The notes under the pieces were generated by a model that was given only the letters and a program-made list of their open reading frames with translations, did no database searches and was not told the origin of the DNA. The position numbers and the translations under genes were made by a program. A DNA stretch of 64,000 nucleotides from Spirochaetota bacterium (GTDB taxonomy: Bacteria; Spirochaetota; Spirochaetia; Treponematales; Rectinemataceae), in the NCBI GenBank assembly GCA_029265615.1, contig JAJUIB010000014.1:17007-81006 (forward strand). Reading direction: 5' to 3'. Shown in pieces: positions 16,517-26,457 of this stretch (within the stretch, counting starts at the first letter, position 1; each line of letters begins with the position of its first letter).

Positions 16517-17066
16517 GCTTTCCCCCCTTCTCCATCAGGGCGAGCAGGGCCTCGCGGGCGCGGAAGGCTCGCACCTTCACATTGCCCTCGGTGATTCCGA
16601 GGACCCGTCCGATCTCCTTGTAGCTCATCCCGCCGTACTCCTTGAGGATCAGAACCGACTTGAGCTTTTCAGGCAGGCGGTCGAGCATGAACTTTACCTC
16701 CGCCTCCGACTCGCCGCGGATAAGCTCGGCGTCGGCCCCCTCGGTCTCGGCGCGCTCGCCGCGCCACCAACGCTCATAGGCGCGGGTTTCACGCCCCTTG
16801 CGTTTCGCATAGTTGAGCGCCGCATTCTTCACGACCCGGATAAGCCAGAACTTGGCATCGTCCAAGGTGGCGAAGGGGATGCGCTTTTCGATGAGGCGGA
16901 TAAAGGCATCATGGACAACATCTTCAGCCGCCTCCTCGGTCCCCGTGATTCGATAGGCGACACGCACGAGCATCGGTGCGGTCGCGTCGTAGAGGCGCCT
17001 GAGCGCGCGCTCGTCGGGAGGGCCATCGTTAGAAAACAAACCGTATACCGCCTGGTTACGCGTCAC
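16506..17066 (-). CDS. ECF-type RNA polymerase sigma factor
   Basis: 186 aa, standard ECF length. Region 2 is seen in YDATAPMLVRVAYRITGTEEAAEDVVHDAFIRLIE and region 4 in LPEKLKSVLILKEYGGMSYKEIGRVLGITEGNVKVRAFRAREAL, the helix-turn-helix that reads -35 elements. It forms a sigma/anti-sigma pair with the overlapping downstream gene. The GTG start at 17066 has no SD and sits directly after a perfect 9-bp hairpin covering the cysS stop, so it may be coupled to cysS translation. Target promoters are unknown; the two downstream envelope genes are obvious candidates. Confidence 0.94.
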   Translation of the reverse strand: MTRNQAVYGLFSNDGPPDERALRRLYDATAPMLVRVAYRITGTEEAAEDVVHDAFIRLIEKRIPFATLDDAKFWLIRVVKNAALNYAKRKGRETRAYERWWRGERAETEGADAELIRGESEAEVKFMLDRLPEKLKSVLILKEYGGMSYKEIGRVLGITEGNVKVRAFRAREALLALMEKGGKHVS

Positions 17067-17088
17067 GAAGCGCGCTTACGCGCGCTTC
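17067..17088. other. Perfect tetraloop hairpin across the cysS stop and next to the sigma-factor start
   Basis: GAAGCGCGC pairs with GCGCGCTTC around TTAC. It includes the cysS stop codon and ends at the base before the sigma-factor GTG, where an SD would normally be. Confidence 0.55.
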
Positions 17089-18503
17089 CACTTCGTGCCC
17101 GAAGGACCATCTTCAAGCAGAATGCCCTCCGCCTTAAGCGCTTCGCGGATCGCATCCGCCTGCGCAAAGTCCTTTGCCTTTTTGGCGGCGGCGCGTTCGG
17201 CGATAAGTGCCTCGATACGCGCGGCGAGCGCAGGGTCGACTTCCGCCACAGCGGGCCGCTCCGTATCACGGAGTCTTAAGCCGAGCACCTGATCCATGTC
17301 GAAGGCCACGGCGAGAGCCTCGGCGGGGGGAACTTCCGCGTCGCGAAGAAGTCCCCAGAGCGCTGCAAGCGCGCGCGGCGTTGCAAAATCCTCGCAGACG
17401 GCCTCGGCAAAGGCCTCGCGATACGCGCGCGCCGCAGGGCCGAGGGCGGCAAGTGCTGCAGCCTCGGGCGCCTTGTCCCGCAAAGCGAGAATACGCTCGG
17501 AAAGGGATTTCCGCGCCGACGCGGCAGAATCGAGCCCCTCAAAGGAAAACTGAAGCTGGGAGCGATAATGCGCACCGAGGAGGAAGTAGCGGTAATCAAG
17601 GGCATCGTAGCCACGATCGACCAAGGTCTGGATGGTGAGGAATCCTCCCGCAGACTTGGACATCTTGCCCTTGTCGAGAACGAGGAACTCGTTGTGCATC
17701 CAGTAGTTCACCCACTTCCTACCGGTTGCCGCCTCGGACTGGGCGATCTCGTTCGTGTGGTGGATCGGAATGTGGTCGATGCCCCCCGCATGGATGTCAA
17801 ACTGTTCACCCAGGTACTTCATACTCATTGCGGAGCACTCAATGTGCCAGCCGGGATAGCCGCGCCCCCAGGGGCTGTCCCACAACATTGCCTGGTTCTC
17901 GAACTTGGACTTCGTGAACCACAGGGCGAAGTCGGCGGGGTTGCGCTTGTTGGGGTCGACCTCGACGCGCGCGCCCGCCTTGAGGTCCTCGAGCTTGAGA
18001 CGGGCGAGCTCGCCATAGCTCGGAAACTTGGTGACATCGAAATAGAGGTTGCCCCCCGCGGCGTAGGTGTAGCCCTTTTCCTCGATGCGCCGTATGAGCG
18101 CAATCATCTCGGGAATGTGCTCGGTCGCCTTGCAGACGATGTCGGGGCGCTCGATATTGAGGCGCGCCGTGTCACGAAAAAAGGCCTCGGTGTAAAACTC
18201 GGCAATTTCGTAGACAGTTTTGCCACGCTCGTGGGCGCGCTTCACCATCTTGTCCTCGCCCGTATCCGCGTCGCCCGAAAGATGGCCGACATCGGTGATG
18301 TTCATCACGTGAGTCACCTCATAGCCGAGCCAGCGGAGGGCACGGCAGACCGTGTCATGGGTGACGTAGGCGCGCATGTTGCCAATATGGGCGTAATCGT
18401 AAACAGTCGGGCCGCAGCCGTAAAAGCCGACCTTACCGGGAACGAGGGGGCGAAACTCCACAAGCTCCCGTCCGAGAGTGTTGAAAACGCGGAGCGTCGG
18501 CAT
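17076..18503 (-). CDS. cysS: Cysteinyl-tRNA synthetase
   Basis: 475 aa. A class I aminoacyl-tRNA synthetase that charges tRNA-Cys. The zinc Cys is C30 in [10 protein letters not shown], the HIGH motif appears as HIGN at 39-42, and KMSKS is at 280-284 ([11 protein letters not shown]). ATGATG occurs at 18506/18503; AAGGAGG lies two bases before the first and five before the second, so 18503 is preferred. Downstream are the sigma and anti-sigma genes; murB diverges. Confidence 0.97.
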   Translation of the reverse strand: MPTLRVFNTLGRELVEFRPLVPGKVGFYGCGPTVYDYAHIGNMRAYVTHDTVCRALRWLGYEVTHVMNITDVGHLSGDADTGEDKMVKRAHERGKTVYEIAEFYTEAFFRDTARLNIERPDIVCKATEHIPEMIALIRRIEEKGYTYAAGGNLYFDVTKFPSYGELARLKLEDLKAGARVEVDPNKRNPADFALWFTKSKFENQAMLWDSPWGRGYPGWHIECSAMSMKYLGEQFDIHAGGIDHIPIHHTNEIAQSEAATGRKWVNYWMHNEFLVLDKGKMSKSAGGFLTIQTLVDRGYDALDYRYFLLGAHYRSQLQFSFEGLDSAASARKSLSERILALRDKAPEAAALAALGPAARAYREAFAEAVCEDFATPRALAALWGLLRDAEVPPAEALAVAFDMDQVLGLRLRDTERPAVAEVDPALAARIEALIAERAAAKKAKDFAQADAIREALKAEGILLEDGPSGTKWKRA

Positions 18504-18541
18504 CATGTCCTCCTTAAAACGGCGCGCGCAGGCCTGACAGA

Positions 18542-18570
18542 GCCGCCTGAGGGCGCGCCCCGCAGGCGGC
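18542..18570. other. Inverted repeat between cysS and murB
   Basis: GCCGCCTG pairs with CAGGCGGC; the centre is itself the palindrome GGGCGCGCCC. It sits upstream of both divergent genes, so could be a regulatory site or an attenuating leader hairpin of cysS. Confidence 0.4.
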
Positions 18571-18571
18571 C

Positions 18572-18601
18572 TTGCGCCCCGGCCAGCCGGCCGGCTATGA
18601 T
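18572..18601 (+). promoter_or_regulatory. Leaderless promoter of murB
   Basis: TTGCGC-N18-TATGAT, with the -10 box ending six bases before the murB ATG and no SD. Confidence 0.6.
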
Positions 18602-18607
18602 CGGGCC

Positions 18608-19558
18608 ATGCCAACACTACGGGACTTCCTCGAAAAAATCAATATAAGCGCAAAGATCGCGTACGACGAACCCATGGCCGCGCACACCAGTTTCCACATC
18701 GGTGGCCCCGCCGACGCCTATGTGCTGCCGCAGGACGAGCGCTCGGCCCTCGTACTCGTCCGCGCCGCGCGCGCCGAGGGCATCCCCCTGTTCACCCTCG
18801 GTGGCGGCGCAAACCTCCTCGTCGGCGACCGCGGCATCAGAGGCATTGTCCTCGACACCGCGAAGCTCGACAGTGTCGCGGAGGAGCCTGAGGAAGACGG
18901 CTCGGGCGCGGTCATCCTCGCGGCGGGGGCAGGGCTCGCCGTCGACCGGCTCTGCGAGGAGGCACTTTCGCGCGCGCTCACGGGCCTCGAGAACTTCGCA
19001 GGCCTTCCCGGCACGGTTGGCGGGGCCGTCTACATGAACGCACGGTGCTACGAGTTCGAGGCCGCCGACCGCCTTGCATGGGTGGAGGCCGCGAGTCCGG
19101 CCCCCGAGGCTCCGGTCGAACGGCGGCCGATCGACCGCGCCGAATGGGCCTACAAGTGCTCGCCGTACCAGGACGACGGCCCCGCCCGCGGTTCCCTCAT
19201 CCTCCGCGCGGCATTCCGGCTAACGCGCGGCGATCCCGCCGCGATCGAAGCCGTCATGCGCGCGCGTCGGGCCGACCGCGAGGCGAAAGGCCACTACCGC
19301 CTCCCCTCTGCGGGTTCGGTGTTCAAGAACGACCGCGCCCTCGGCCGCCCCAGCGGCAAGATCCTCGACGAACTCGGTCTCCGCGGACACAGGATGGGCG
19401 GCGCGATGGTGTCGGAGTGGCATGCGAACATCTTCGTCAACACAGGCGGCGCCACCGCGCGCGACATGCTCGCCCTCATCGAATTCGCGCAAAGCGAGGC
19501 CCGAACGCGGCTCGGCATCGAGCTTGAACCGGAGGTCATCTTCGCCGGGGATTTCTAG
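18608..19558 (+). CDS. murB: UDP-N-acetylenolpyruvoylglucosamine reductase
   Basis: 316 aa. MurB is a cytoplasmic FAD enzyme that reduces UDP-GlcNAc-enolpyruvate to UDP-MurNAc in peptidoglycan synthesis. The FAD-binding segments [31 protein letters not shown] and [16 protein letters not shown] are clear. [10 protein letters not shown] carries the catalytic Ser and [19 protein letters not shown] is the C-terminal domain. The compact YKCSPYQ segment fits the type II-like shorter form. The ATG at 18608 has no SD but is six bases from a -10 box; an upstream frame to 18572 would run through the promoter. Confidence 0.96.
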   Translation: MPTLRDFLEKINISAKIAYDEPMAAHTSFHIGGPADAYVLPQDERSALVLVRAARAEGIPLFTLGGGANLLVGDRGIRGIVLDTAKLDSVAEEPEEDGSGAVILAAGAGLAVDRLCEEALSRALTGLENFAGLPGTVGGAVYMNARCYEFEAADRLAWVEAASPAPEAPVERRPIDRAEWAYKCSPYQDDGPARGSLILRAAFRLTRGDPAAIEAVMRARRADREAKGHYRLPSAGSVFKNDRALGRPSGKILDELGLRGHRMGGAMVSEWHANIFVNTGGATARDMLALIEFAQSEARTRLGIELEPEVIFAGDF

Positions 19559-19576
19559 CGTAGACTCGTTTTTCGG

Positions 19577-19605
19577 TTGCGGCGCGGCGGCGCCGGAACT
19601 ACACT
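19577..19605 (+). promoter_or_regulatory. Putative leaderless promoter of the antiporter gene
   Basis: TTGCGG-N17-TACACT, ending nine bases before the ATG at 19615; no SD follows. Confidence 0.45.
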
Positions 19606-19614
19606 GAACTGGCA

Positions 19615-22140
19615 ATGTCCTTTCCACTCCACGCCACCGATACGCTCGGAGCGTTCTTCGCGGTGCTCGTCGCGACCCTTCTCGTACCGCTCGCGGCGGA
19701 AAAGCTCAGGCTTCCGGTTCTCGCGGCGCTCGCGCTCGCCGGAGCACTCGTCGGACCGCGCGGCCTCGGCATCGTCAATCCGGAGGGTGCAGTCGCAACA
19801 CTGGGAGAACTCGGGCTCCTCTACGCGTTCTTTCTTGCGGGCGCTGAGCTCGCCCCCGTCGCGCTCCGGAAAGGCCGCGCGGGACAGCGCGCCGCCGCCC
19901 TCATTTCCTTCGCACTCCCCTTCGGCGCAGCCTTCGCGGCGGGGCGCTCGGGGCTCGGCGCTACGCCCCAGACCGCCATCCTCATCGCCACGGCCTTCGC
20001 AGTGCGAAGCACACGCCCCTATCCCTGCGTGGCGCGACTCGGCATCGCGCGCTCTGAGGCGGCCGGAGCCGCTGCCGAGGGTGCAAGTCTATCCACCGCG
20101 CTTTCAATCGCAGTCATGACCGCGACGATCCTCGTAACCACGCATCCTCAGGCGCACGCAGAGTCGCGCTCGCTCGCGGGATTCCTCAACGCGCTCGGTC
20201 CGACGGTGCGACTCGCGACGGCCCTGGCTCTCGCCCTCGCAATGTACGTCGCGCTCCCCGCCCTCGCGGCGCGATTTTTCAAAGGCGTGCGTCCCGACGG
20301 CGTCATCGAGTTCATCTTTGTTCTCGCTCTCGCCTTTTTTTGCGCCTTCGCCGCCGACCGCATCGGCATGCCGGCCGCCGCAGGAGCATTTCTCGCAGGC
20401 GGGATGCTCCGCCGCTTCGTTCCGGAGAGTTCCATGCTCATGGGGAGGCTGCGTTTCGCAGGCGAAAGCCTCTTCGTCCCCTTCTTTCTCGTCTACGCAG
20501 GTATGAGCGCCGATCTAGCCCCCCTCTTCGCCGACGAGCGGCGAATCATCGCGCTCGGCGCCGCGTTCGCGCTCCTTTTCGCCGTGCGCCTTGCCGCGGC
20601 GTTCGCGACAAAGATCGTCCTCAGGCTCGATCCGGACGAGGCGGGCCTGGTCTTCGGCCTTTCGCTCAACCAAGGCGCGGCGGCCCTTGGCGTCCTCTTC
20701 GTGGGGCTCAGGCTCGGCCTTGTCTCGGAAGCCCTCGCAGGGGGCGCTCTCCTCCTCCTCGTTGCGACGGGGCTTTTCGGCCCCCTCGTTGCAAAAAAAA
20801 CTGGGGGGCGTCTTGCCCTCCGCTCGGGCACCGCGAGCTTGCGCCCGGAAGGCGAGCCCGACCGCGTGCTCGTCGCTCTCGGCAACCCCGCTGCGCTCGA
20901 ACGCCTCGTGGAGCTCGCCTTCCTCCTCCGCGGTCCCGACGAGGAGGAGGCCGTCTACCCCGTTGCGGTCGTCCCCGAATCGGGCGACACCGAGGAGGAG
21001 CTCGCGCGCGCGGAAAACCTCCTTGCGCGGGCCATGGTGCAAGCGACGCGCGCGGGCGTGCCGATACGGCCGCAGACCCGCGTGGCAGTTAACGTGCCCG
21101 AAGGCATCCTCCAGGCCGCGGAGGAGAACCGCACCCGCACCCTCGTCCTCGGCTGGAATCGGGCTCCCCGCCTCTCGAGCTCGTTTTTCGGCAGCGTCAT
21201 CGACCGGGTCCTCCAGGGGGGGCGCGGCCTCGTCGTCGTCGCGCGCGTCGCGAAAGGCGGAGGCAAGGCGTTTTCGCGCGTCTCACTCGTCCTTCCACCG
21301 CTTGCCGAGCGGCATCCGGGATTTGCGCGGGGCATCGCGGCGCTCTCGAGCCTAATCCGGCGAAGCGGCGCCCACCTCACGATTTATGCGCAGTCGCCCC
21401 ACGCAGAGGCAGCGCGGATCGCCGCCTCCCGCCTTCGCGCGCGGGGCCAGACACAGGTCGTTGAACTTGCTTCGTGGAAGTCGGTGACAGGCAAGATTCG
21501 CTCGCAGGGATCCCCACATTCCGCCTTTGTCATATTCTGTTCGCGCCCAGGCGGCGTCGCCTGGCACCCCGCCGTCGAAAAGCTTCCCCACCTCCTTGGC
21601 GAGGAGTTTCCCGAGGCCCCGCTCCTCTTATTTTACCTCCCCGAGGAACTTGACGCCGCGGCCCCTACCGTAGCGGGAGCCGCGGCCCCCGGCGCGGAAG
21701 AGGCCGTTCCGCCCAACCTCTTCGAGGCCGCGTGCGGGTCGGGACGCGTGCTTGTCGCGATGCGCGAAACAGCCATTGCCGACGGCGTCCGCGGGCTCCT
21801 TGCGCGCGCCTTCGGCCAGGACCGCCGCCTCCTTGGGCGGCTCGCGGCCACCTTTACGGAAATTGCCCAAAAAGCGCCCATCGAGCTCGAGCCCGGCGTC
21901 GTCCTCCTCCATGCGCATGTTGCCGAGGTGGAAGAACCGGTCGTCCTTTTCGGCGCCCGTCCCGAGGGTTTCCGCATCCTCGCCCTGGGCAAGCCGGCCC
22001 GGGTCCTCGTCGTACTCTGCGCCCCCGAAAGTCAGCCCCCCGAAGCGCATCTTGCCGCGCTTGGCGAGATCGCGCGGCTCTTCAGCAAGGAAGGTCTTGC
22101 TGCGCGCCTCCTTGCCGCGCGTAGCCTCGACGATCTGTAG
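19615..22140 (+). CDS. CPA2-type cation/proton antiporter with C-terminal UspA-like domains
   Basis: 841 aa. Residues ~1-395 form about 12 hydrophobic helices of a Kef/NapA-type (CPA2) exchanger, with LPVLAALALAGALVGPRGLGIV and MPAAAGAFLAGGMLRR typical of the family. The C-terminal ~430 residues are soluble and contain two regions like universal-stress domains (EPDRVLVALGNPAALERLVELAF; RTLVLGWNR...GSVIDRVLQ...LVVVAR). Na+/H+ or K+/H+ exchange at the inner membrane is likely; the ion cannot be told. The start lacks an SD and has a near promoter. A strong bidirectional terminator follows. Confidence 0.88.
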   Translation: MSFPLHATDTLGAFFAVLVATLLVPLAAEKLRLPVLAALALAGALVGPRGLGIVNPEGAVATLGELGLLYAFFLAGAELAPVALRKGRAGQRAAALISFALPFGAAFAAGRSGLGATPQTAILIATAFAVRSTRPYPCVARLGIARSEAAGAAAEGASLSTALSIAVMTATILVTTHPQAHAESRSLAGFLNALGPTVRLATALALALAMYVALPALAARFFKGVRPDGVIEFIFVLALAFFCAFAADRIGMPAAAGAFLAGGMLRRFVPESSMLMGRLRFAGESLFVPFFLVYAGMSADLAPLFADERRIIALGAAFALLFAVRLAAAFATKIVLRLDPDEAGLVFGLSLNQGAAALGVLFVGLRLGLVSEALAGGALLLLVATGLFGPLVAKKTGGRLALRSGTASLRPEGEPDRVLVALGNPAALERLVELAFLLRGPDEEEAVYPVAVVPESGDTEEELARAENLLARAMVQATRAGVPIRPQTRVAVNVPEGILQAAEENRTRTLVLGWNRAPRLSSSFFGSVIDRVLQGGRGLVVVARVAKGGGKAFSRVSLVLPPLAERHPGFARGIAALSSLIRRSGAHLTIYAQSPHAEAARIAASRLRARGQTQVVELASWKSVTGKIRSQGSPHSAFVIFCSRPGGVAWHPAVEKLPHLLGEEFPEAPLLLFYLPEELDAAAPTVAGAAAPGAEEAVPPNLFEAACGSGRVLVAMRETAIADGVRGLLARAFGQDRRLLGRLAATFTEIAQKAPIELEPGVVLLHAHVAEVEEPVVLFGARPEGFRILALGKPARVLVVLCAPESQPPEAHLAALGEIARLFSKEGLAARLLAARSLDDL

Positions 22141-22161
22141 CGCGGGAGGGCGCATGGAAAG

Positions 22162-22192
22162 AAAAAGGCGCCCCAAGCGGGGCGCCTTTTTT
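22162..22192. terminator. Bidirectional rho-independent terminator
   Basis: AAAAAGGCGCCCC and GGGGCGCCTTTTTT pair around four bases. It has U-runs in both directions and serves the convergent antiporter and OmpA-protein genes. Confidence 0.9.
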
Positions 22193-22221
22193 CGGCCCTC
22201 AAGCAGGGCCTGGGCACGACC

Positions 22222-25200
22222 TTAATTCTTGTAGAGGATGAATTCCACCCGGCGGTTCTTCCAGCGGTTTTCGGCATCCTTGAAGTCGACGACCGGCGCA
22301 CTCGAACCACGGCCCGTCACCGAAAGACGCCGCGGATCGACACCATTCTCGACAAGGAGCCGCCGTACGAGCTCGGCACGGCCGGTCGAGAGCGGAATGA
22401 GCTCGCGCGTTTCCTCCTCGGCGATTCGCGATGCGGATGCACCGATGATCTTGGCCTCGCTGTTCGCATGCCCCTCGATGCCGATCTTGTACTCCCGGAA
22501 GCGATTGAGTATCTGCGCGATGCGCTTTATAACCCGGTCGTTGTTCGCAAGCTTTTCGGCTTCAAGCCCATTGAAATCGGCGGCCCCTGCGCGGAAGACG
22601 ATCGACGGCACCTTGATCTTGAGCCGGTCGCCGTCGCGGATCACGAGCACATCGACGGCGATCGTGCCGCTTGTCCGCGTGACGTTCCCCAGCGCATCCT
22701 TGATCGTAAAGTAGTAGGGATAGTCGGTCGCCGCCTCGACAAGCTCGCCCTTCGCGGAACGGCCGTCCCAGGCGATCTGCGATGCTGGCCTGCCCGTGCC
22801 GCCCCAGGCGATAAAGAGCCTTTCCTTGGGCCGCGAGCCCGGAGCGGCGCCCTCGACCACCTGGGTTTCATCGATCTCGAAACGCCACTCGGCGATCTCG
22901 CTCGCATCGGACACCGAGATGGCGATGGAAAGCTCGTCGTCGACCCCATCGTTGTCGGGGCTGAAGAACTCGGGAGTAATGCGCACCGCGACCCTCGGCC
23001 CCTCGGTGTCAACGAGAAGCGCGCCGGTGCGCGCCTCGGCGCGGTCGCCCTTTAGGTACTCGACGGCGAAAAAGCCCGTGAACTCGCCCTGCACGACGGC
23101 CCCCGAGGCGTCCTTGCCATCCCAGTCGATCCGCGCGGGGATGTCGCCACCCTTCGCGCCAAAGACGCGAAGCTCGCGCCCCGTCTTGTCGAGAACGGCA
23201 ATGCGCCATGACTCGATGCCTTCGCGGAGGTTGACAATCGGCGAGAAGAAGAGCGTATCGCGGAAGCCGTCGCCGTTGGGCGAGATCGCGCTTTCCGAAG
23301 CGGTGAGGAAGACTTGAACCGCTCGCGCGTCGACGCGGATATTCGCAACCTGGGCCTTGAACGAGTTGCCCGCCGCGTCGGTCGAAGCGACCTCGTAGCG
23401 ATAGAGGCCGTCGGGCACGCGGTTGCCCGCCTCGTCGCTTCCATCCCAGGAGAAGTCCCGGGCCTGGCCCTTCCAGGAGAAGCTCCGCAGGGGAGGCTCG
23501 CCCGCGCGCGAGCCTTCGGCGAAAATCCTGCCCTCCCAATCATCGCCCGGGATTGATTTCTGGAAGAAGGACACGGTGTCATTGCGTCCGTCGCCGTTCG
23601 GTGAAAAGAGAAGCGGTTCTGCCTTAAGCTCGATGAAGGGCGCCGTGGTGTCCAGTACAAAAGCCGCGGTCGAAGCTTCGACCGTGTCACCGTTGAGATA
23701 CCGGGCCTTGAGGCGGGCGAGATAGCGTCCATCGGGGGCGGCGGACGTGGCATCATCGCGGCCATCCCAGACGAATGCCGTGGGCATGGCCCGGTCGCCC
23801 TTCCAGCTGCGGAGCACGCGACCTGCCGCAAGGGGCGGCGCATCGACCGCTTCGATGCCAAGTTCGTAGCCGACAAGCTGCCCGAGGGCGCTAAGCTGCG
23901 GCGTGATTTTAAGCTGGTCCCGCTGACCGTCGCCGTTGGGGCTGAAGGCGCGCATGTCGACGGACAGCCGCGCCGCCTTTTCCTCGGTGTCGAGCGACAC
24001 TGAGGCGGGCGCAGAGGCGAAAGCGTTGCCCGCTCGGTCGGTCGAGGACAAGCGGTAGAGATATACCCCGTCCGGCACCGGTTTGCCCGAGTCATCTGCC
24101 CCGTCCCACTCCACTTCGCCATCCGGCTCGGGGCCGAACGTGTACGTGCGGACGACCTGGCCGTCTGAGCCGATTATCTCACCGATCCAGCGCTCCTCGC
24201 GCGAACCCCGTTGCGTGAAGCGAACGAGGTTCTGCCCCTCGCGGCCCGCCGGGTTGAAGGCGGCGCGATCCGCGCTCACCGTCGCCGATGGCGGCGTCAC
24301 GTCGAGGAGGAAGAGCGGCGAATAGGAGCGCGGCGTGTAGCCATTCACATAGGTGACGGAAAGTTCGGCCTGGTAGCTTCCCTCGGGGAGCGGCTTCCCA
24401 TCGGCGCCCGAACCGTCGAATGCTAGGCGCTCGGGAAGACTGGACGCATCGGATCCCGTCCGCGCCCAGCGTTCGCGTTTATCCTTGTCGAGAATGGCGA
24501 TTTTCCAGCCGCTCAAGCCCGTCCGTACGGGCACGCTCGGCGACAGAACAACGACATCCTTCCGCCCATCGCCGTTTGGACTGAAGGCAGAAAGATCGAT
24601 GGCGATGTTGACGGGCGGCTGTTGGGTGTTGACGACGATGTTGTCCACACGGCGGATGACCGAGTTGCCCGCACGGTCGGCCGCGGCGAGCGTCAGTGTG
24701 TAGACGCCATCGGGGAGGACGGAGCCAGAATCGGACCTTCCATCCCAGACAAAATCCTCAGGCCGCCCCGCGCGATAATCGACGGAGCGCAGCACCGCAC
24801 CGCCAGAGTCCAGCACCCGGAGTTGCCACAGGTCCTCGGAGCTCCCTGAAATCTTGAACCGGAGGCTGTCCTTGTTGCCATCGCCATCCGGACTGAAAAT
24901 CTTCGAGCTTTCCGCCGCCTCGAGGCTCGCCTCGGGGGCTTTGGTATCGACGATAACCGCAAAGGGGCCGACGCGGCCGACGTTGCCGTTGTCATCGACC
25001 GCCTCGATCGCGATAGCATAGCGGCCGTCCGGCACGATCGACCCGTCATCCGCACGGCCGTTCCAGCTGAGCACAGGAGGCACCGCAACGCCCTTTTTCA
25101 CATAAAGAAGACGCTTCCACAGCCCCTTCAAATCCTGGGTCTCAGGCCGCGTCTCTTTATTTGCGATCGCACGGACGGGCTCGCCTGAGGCATCAGCGCC

Positions 25201-26457
25201 GCGATAGACGTAGAGCGTATAGCCAAGGAGATAGCGCTCGTCGGTGATCGACACGGGGATGTCGATCTGATCCTGGACACCGTTGGCGTTCGGCGCGAGA
25301 TAGAACAGCGCGGGTCCCGCCGCCTCGGATTCTGCGCCAAGGGGCGGGCCGGCAAGGGCGATGCGGTCAGCCTCAGGTTCGTTCGGATAGGGCGTTCCGG
25401 GGAACCGGGCCTCGATGCGTGGCGGTTTTTTGTCGAGAAGGCCGAGGCGGGCTGAAACGCCGCCGCCTGCCGCCCACAGGGAACCGTAGAGGGGCGCCAC
25501 GGCGAGGCTCGGCTTAAGCTCGCTCCTGTCCCAGCCGCGTTTCGATATGAACGACTCGTCGGCCTTGCGTTCCACGGGTATCGTCGCCGCAAGGACGACG
25601 GAAGGGATGAGGCTCCGCGAAGCCCCCGCGATGAGCTCGGCGACCGAGAAGTCCCACGAACTCCGGAGCGACACCAGCTCGCGGAAGGAAAGGCTTAGGC
25701 CGAGGCCGAAGGCCAGGTCCTGAAAGCTCGGCGCAGACAGGTCGACTCCAAGACCGAATTTCCACTCGGGGCTCCGGAGGAGGAGGGCACGGGCGCCGAC
25801 GCTTGGCGTAAAGGGCGAGGGATAGGCGCTCGTCGCGCCCCCCGCAAGCCCTGTCGCGGGGCTGGGCGTCGAATAGCCCTTGCCGATGCCGGCAAGCACG
25901 CCACCCCAGCGGAGGTCCTTCAGTATGCCCCGGTCGCCGAGCAGGTGGACAAATCCGAGATCGAGACCGAGCCCCCAACCGAAGCCGCCGTTCGAACCGA
26001 GGGCGAGGCCGAGGCCCGCACCAACATAGAAGTTGGAGAACAGGTCCTTGGCGATCGTGCCGCGGGCCTCGAAGTAGGTGCCAAGGGGGAGGCTCGTCAT
26101 CGTGTCAGGCGTCGAAACAAGGCGCAGGCCTGCGCCGAGGACGCCGAAGGGCCGCGGCACAGAAATGCCGAGCGAAGCTGCACCGCCAAAGCCCTGGCCA
26201 GCGCTCCCGAAGTCGCTCAAACCGACAAAGCTCGCGTCGAGGACGGGCCGCTGCTGGGCGGCGCTCGCCGCCGGATTGAGCCGATCGGCCGCAGGGGAGT
26301 CAAGGGCGGTCACGGTAAAGCCATAGCCCAGAGCCTCCGCCGAGGCGAGCGAGGGTAGCATGTTCCCCCCCGCCGGGGGATCGTAGGCAAAGGCCGGAAA
26401 GCCTGAGACGAGCGCGATAAGACTCAGAGCCACAACGCGAACGACGTGCCGTTTCAC
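22222..26457 (-). CDS. Giant cell-envelope protein: barrel-like N-terminus, FSPNGDG/FlgD-Ig-like repeats, OmpA domain
   Basis: 1411 aa. A signal peptide (VVRVVALSLIALVSGFPAFA) is followed by a ~340-residue region of alternating beta strands resembling outer-membrane barrel proteins. Then come seven long repeats, each opening with FSPNGDG-type motifs (FSPDGDGNKD, FSPNGDGRKD, FNPAGREGQN, FSPNGDGQRD, FSPNGDGRND, ISPNGDGFRD, FSPDNDGVDD) and containing VWDGRDDSG-type turns as in FlgD-like Ig domains. The C-terminal ~100 residues are a peptidoglycan-binding OmpA domain (GIEGHANSE, LSVTGRGSSAPV, NRRVEFIL). AAGGAGG abuts an ATG at 26463 with no spacing but is six bases before the GTG at 26457, so I start there. 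Probably a surface/peptidoglycan tether. Confidence 0.85.
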   Translation of the reverse strand: MKRHVVRVVALSLIALVSGFPAFAYDPPAGGNMLPSLASAEALGYGFTVTALDSPAADRLNPAASAAQQRPVLDASFVGLSDFGSAGQGFGGAASLGISVPRPFGVLGAGLRLVSTPDTMTSLPLGTYFEARGTIAKDLFSNFYVGAGLGLALGSNGGFGWGLGLDLGFVHLLGDRGILKDLRWGGVLAGIGKGYSTPSPATGLAGGATSAYPSPFTPSVGARALLLRSPEWKFGLGVDLSAPSFQDLAFGLGLSLSFRELVSLRSSWDFSVAELIAGASRSLIPSVVLAATIPVERKADESFISKRGWDRSELKPSLAVAPLYGSLWAAGGGVSARLGLLDKKPPRIEARFPGTPYPNEPEADRIALAGPPLGAESEAAGPALFYLAPNANGVQDQIDIPVSITDERYLLGYTLYVYRGADASGEPVRAIANKETRPETQDLKGLWKRLLYVKKGVAVPPVLSWNGRADDGSIVPDGRYAIAIEAVDDNGNVGRVGPFAVIVDTKAPEASLEAAESSKIFSPDGDGNKDSLRFKISGSSEDLWQLRVLDSGGAVLRSVDYRAGRPEDFVWDGRSDSGSVLPDGVYTLTLAAADRAGNSVIRRVDNIVVNTQQPPVNIAIDLSAFSPNGDGRKDVVVLSPSVPVRTGLSGWKIAILDKDKRERWARTGSDASSLPERLAFDGSGADGKPLPEGSYQAELSVTYVNGYTPRSYSPLFLLDVTPPSATVSADRAAFNPAGREGQNLVRFTQRGSREERWIGEIIGSDGQVVRTYTFGPEPDGEVEWDGADDSGKPVPDGVYLYRLSSTDRAGNAFASAPASVSLDTEEKAARLSVDMRAFSPNGDGQRDQLKITPQLSALGQLVGYELGIEAVDAPPLAAGRVLRSWKGDRAMPTAFVWDGRDDATSAAPDGRYLARLKARYLNGDTVEASTAAFVLDTTAPFIELKAEPLLFSPNGDGRNDTVSFFQKSIPGDDWEGRIFAEGSRAGEPPLRSFSWKGQARDFSWDGSDEAGNRVPDGLYRYEVASTDAAGNSFKAQVANIRVDARAVQVFLTASESAISPNGDGFRDTLFFSPIVNLREGIESWRIAVLDKTGRELRVFGAKGGDIPARIDWDGKDASGAVVQGEFTGFFAVEYLKGDRAEARTGALLVDTEGPRVAVRITPEFFSPDNDGVDDELSIAISVSDASEIAEWRFEIDETQVVEGAAPGSRPKERLFIAWGGTGRPASQIAWDGRSAKGELVEAATDYPYYFTIKDALGNVTRTSGTIAVDVLVIRDGDRLKIKVPSIVFRAGAADFNGLEAEKLANNDRVIKRIAQILNRFREYKIGIEGHANSEAKIIGASASRIAEEETRELIPLSTGRAELVRRLLVENGVDPRRLSVTGRGSSAPVVDFKDAENRWKNRRVEFILYKN

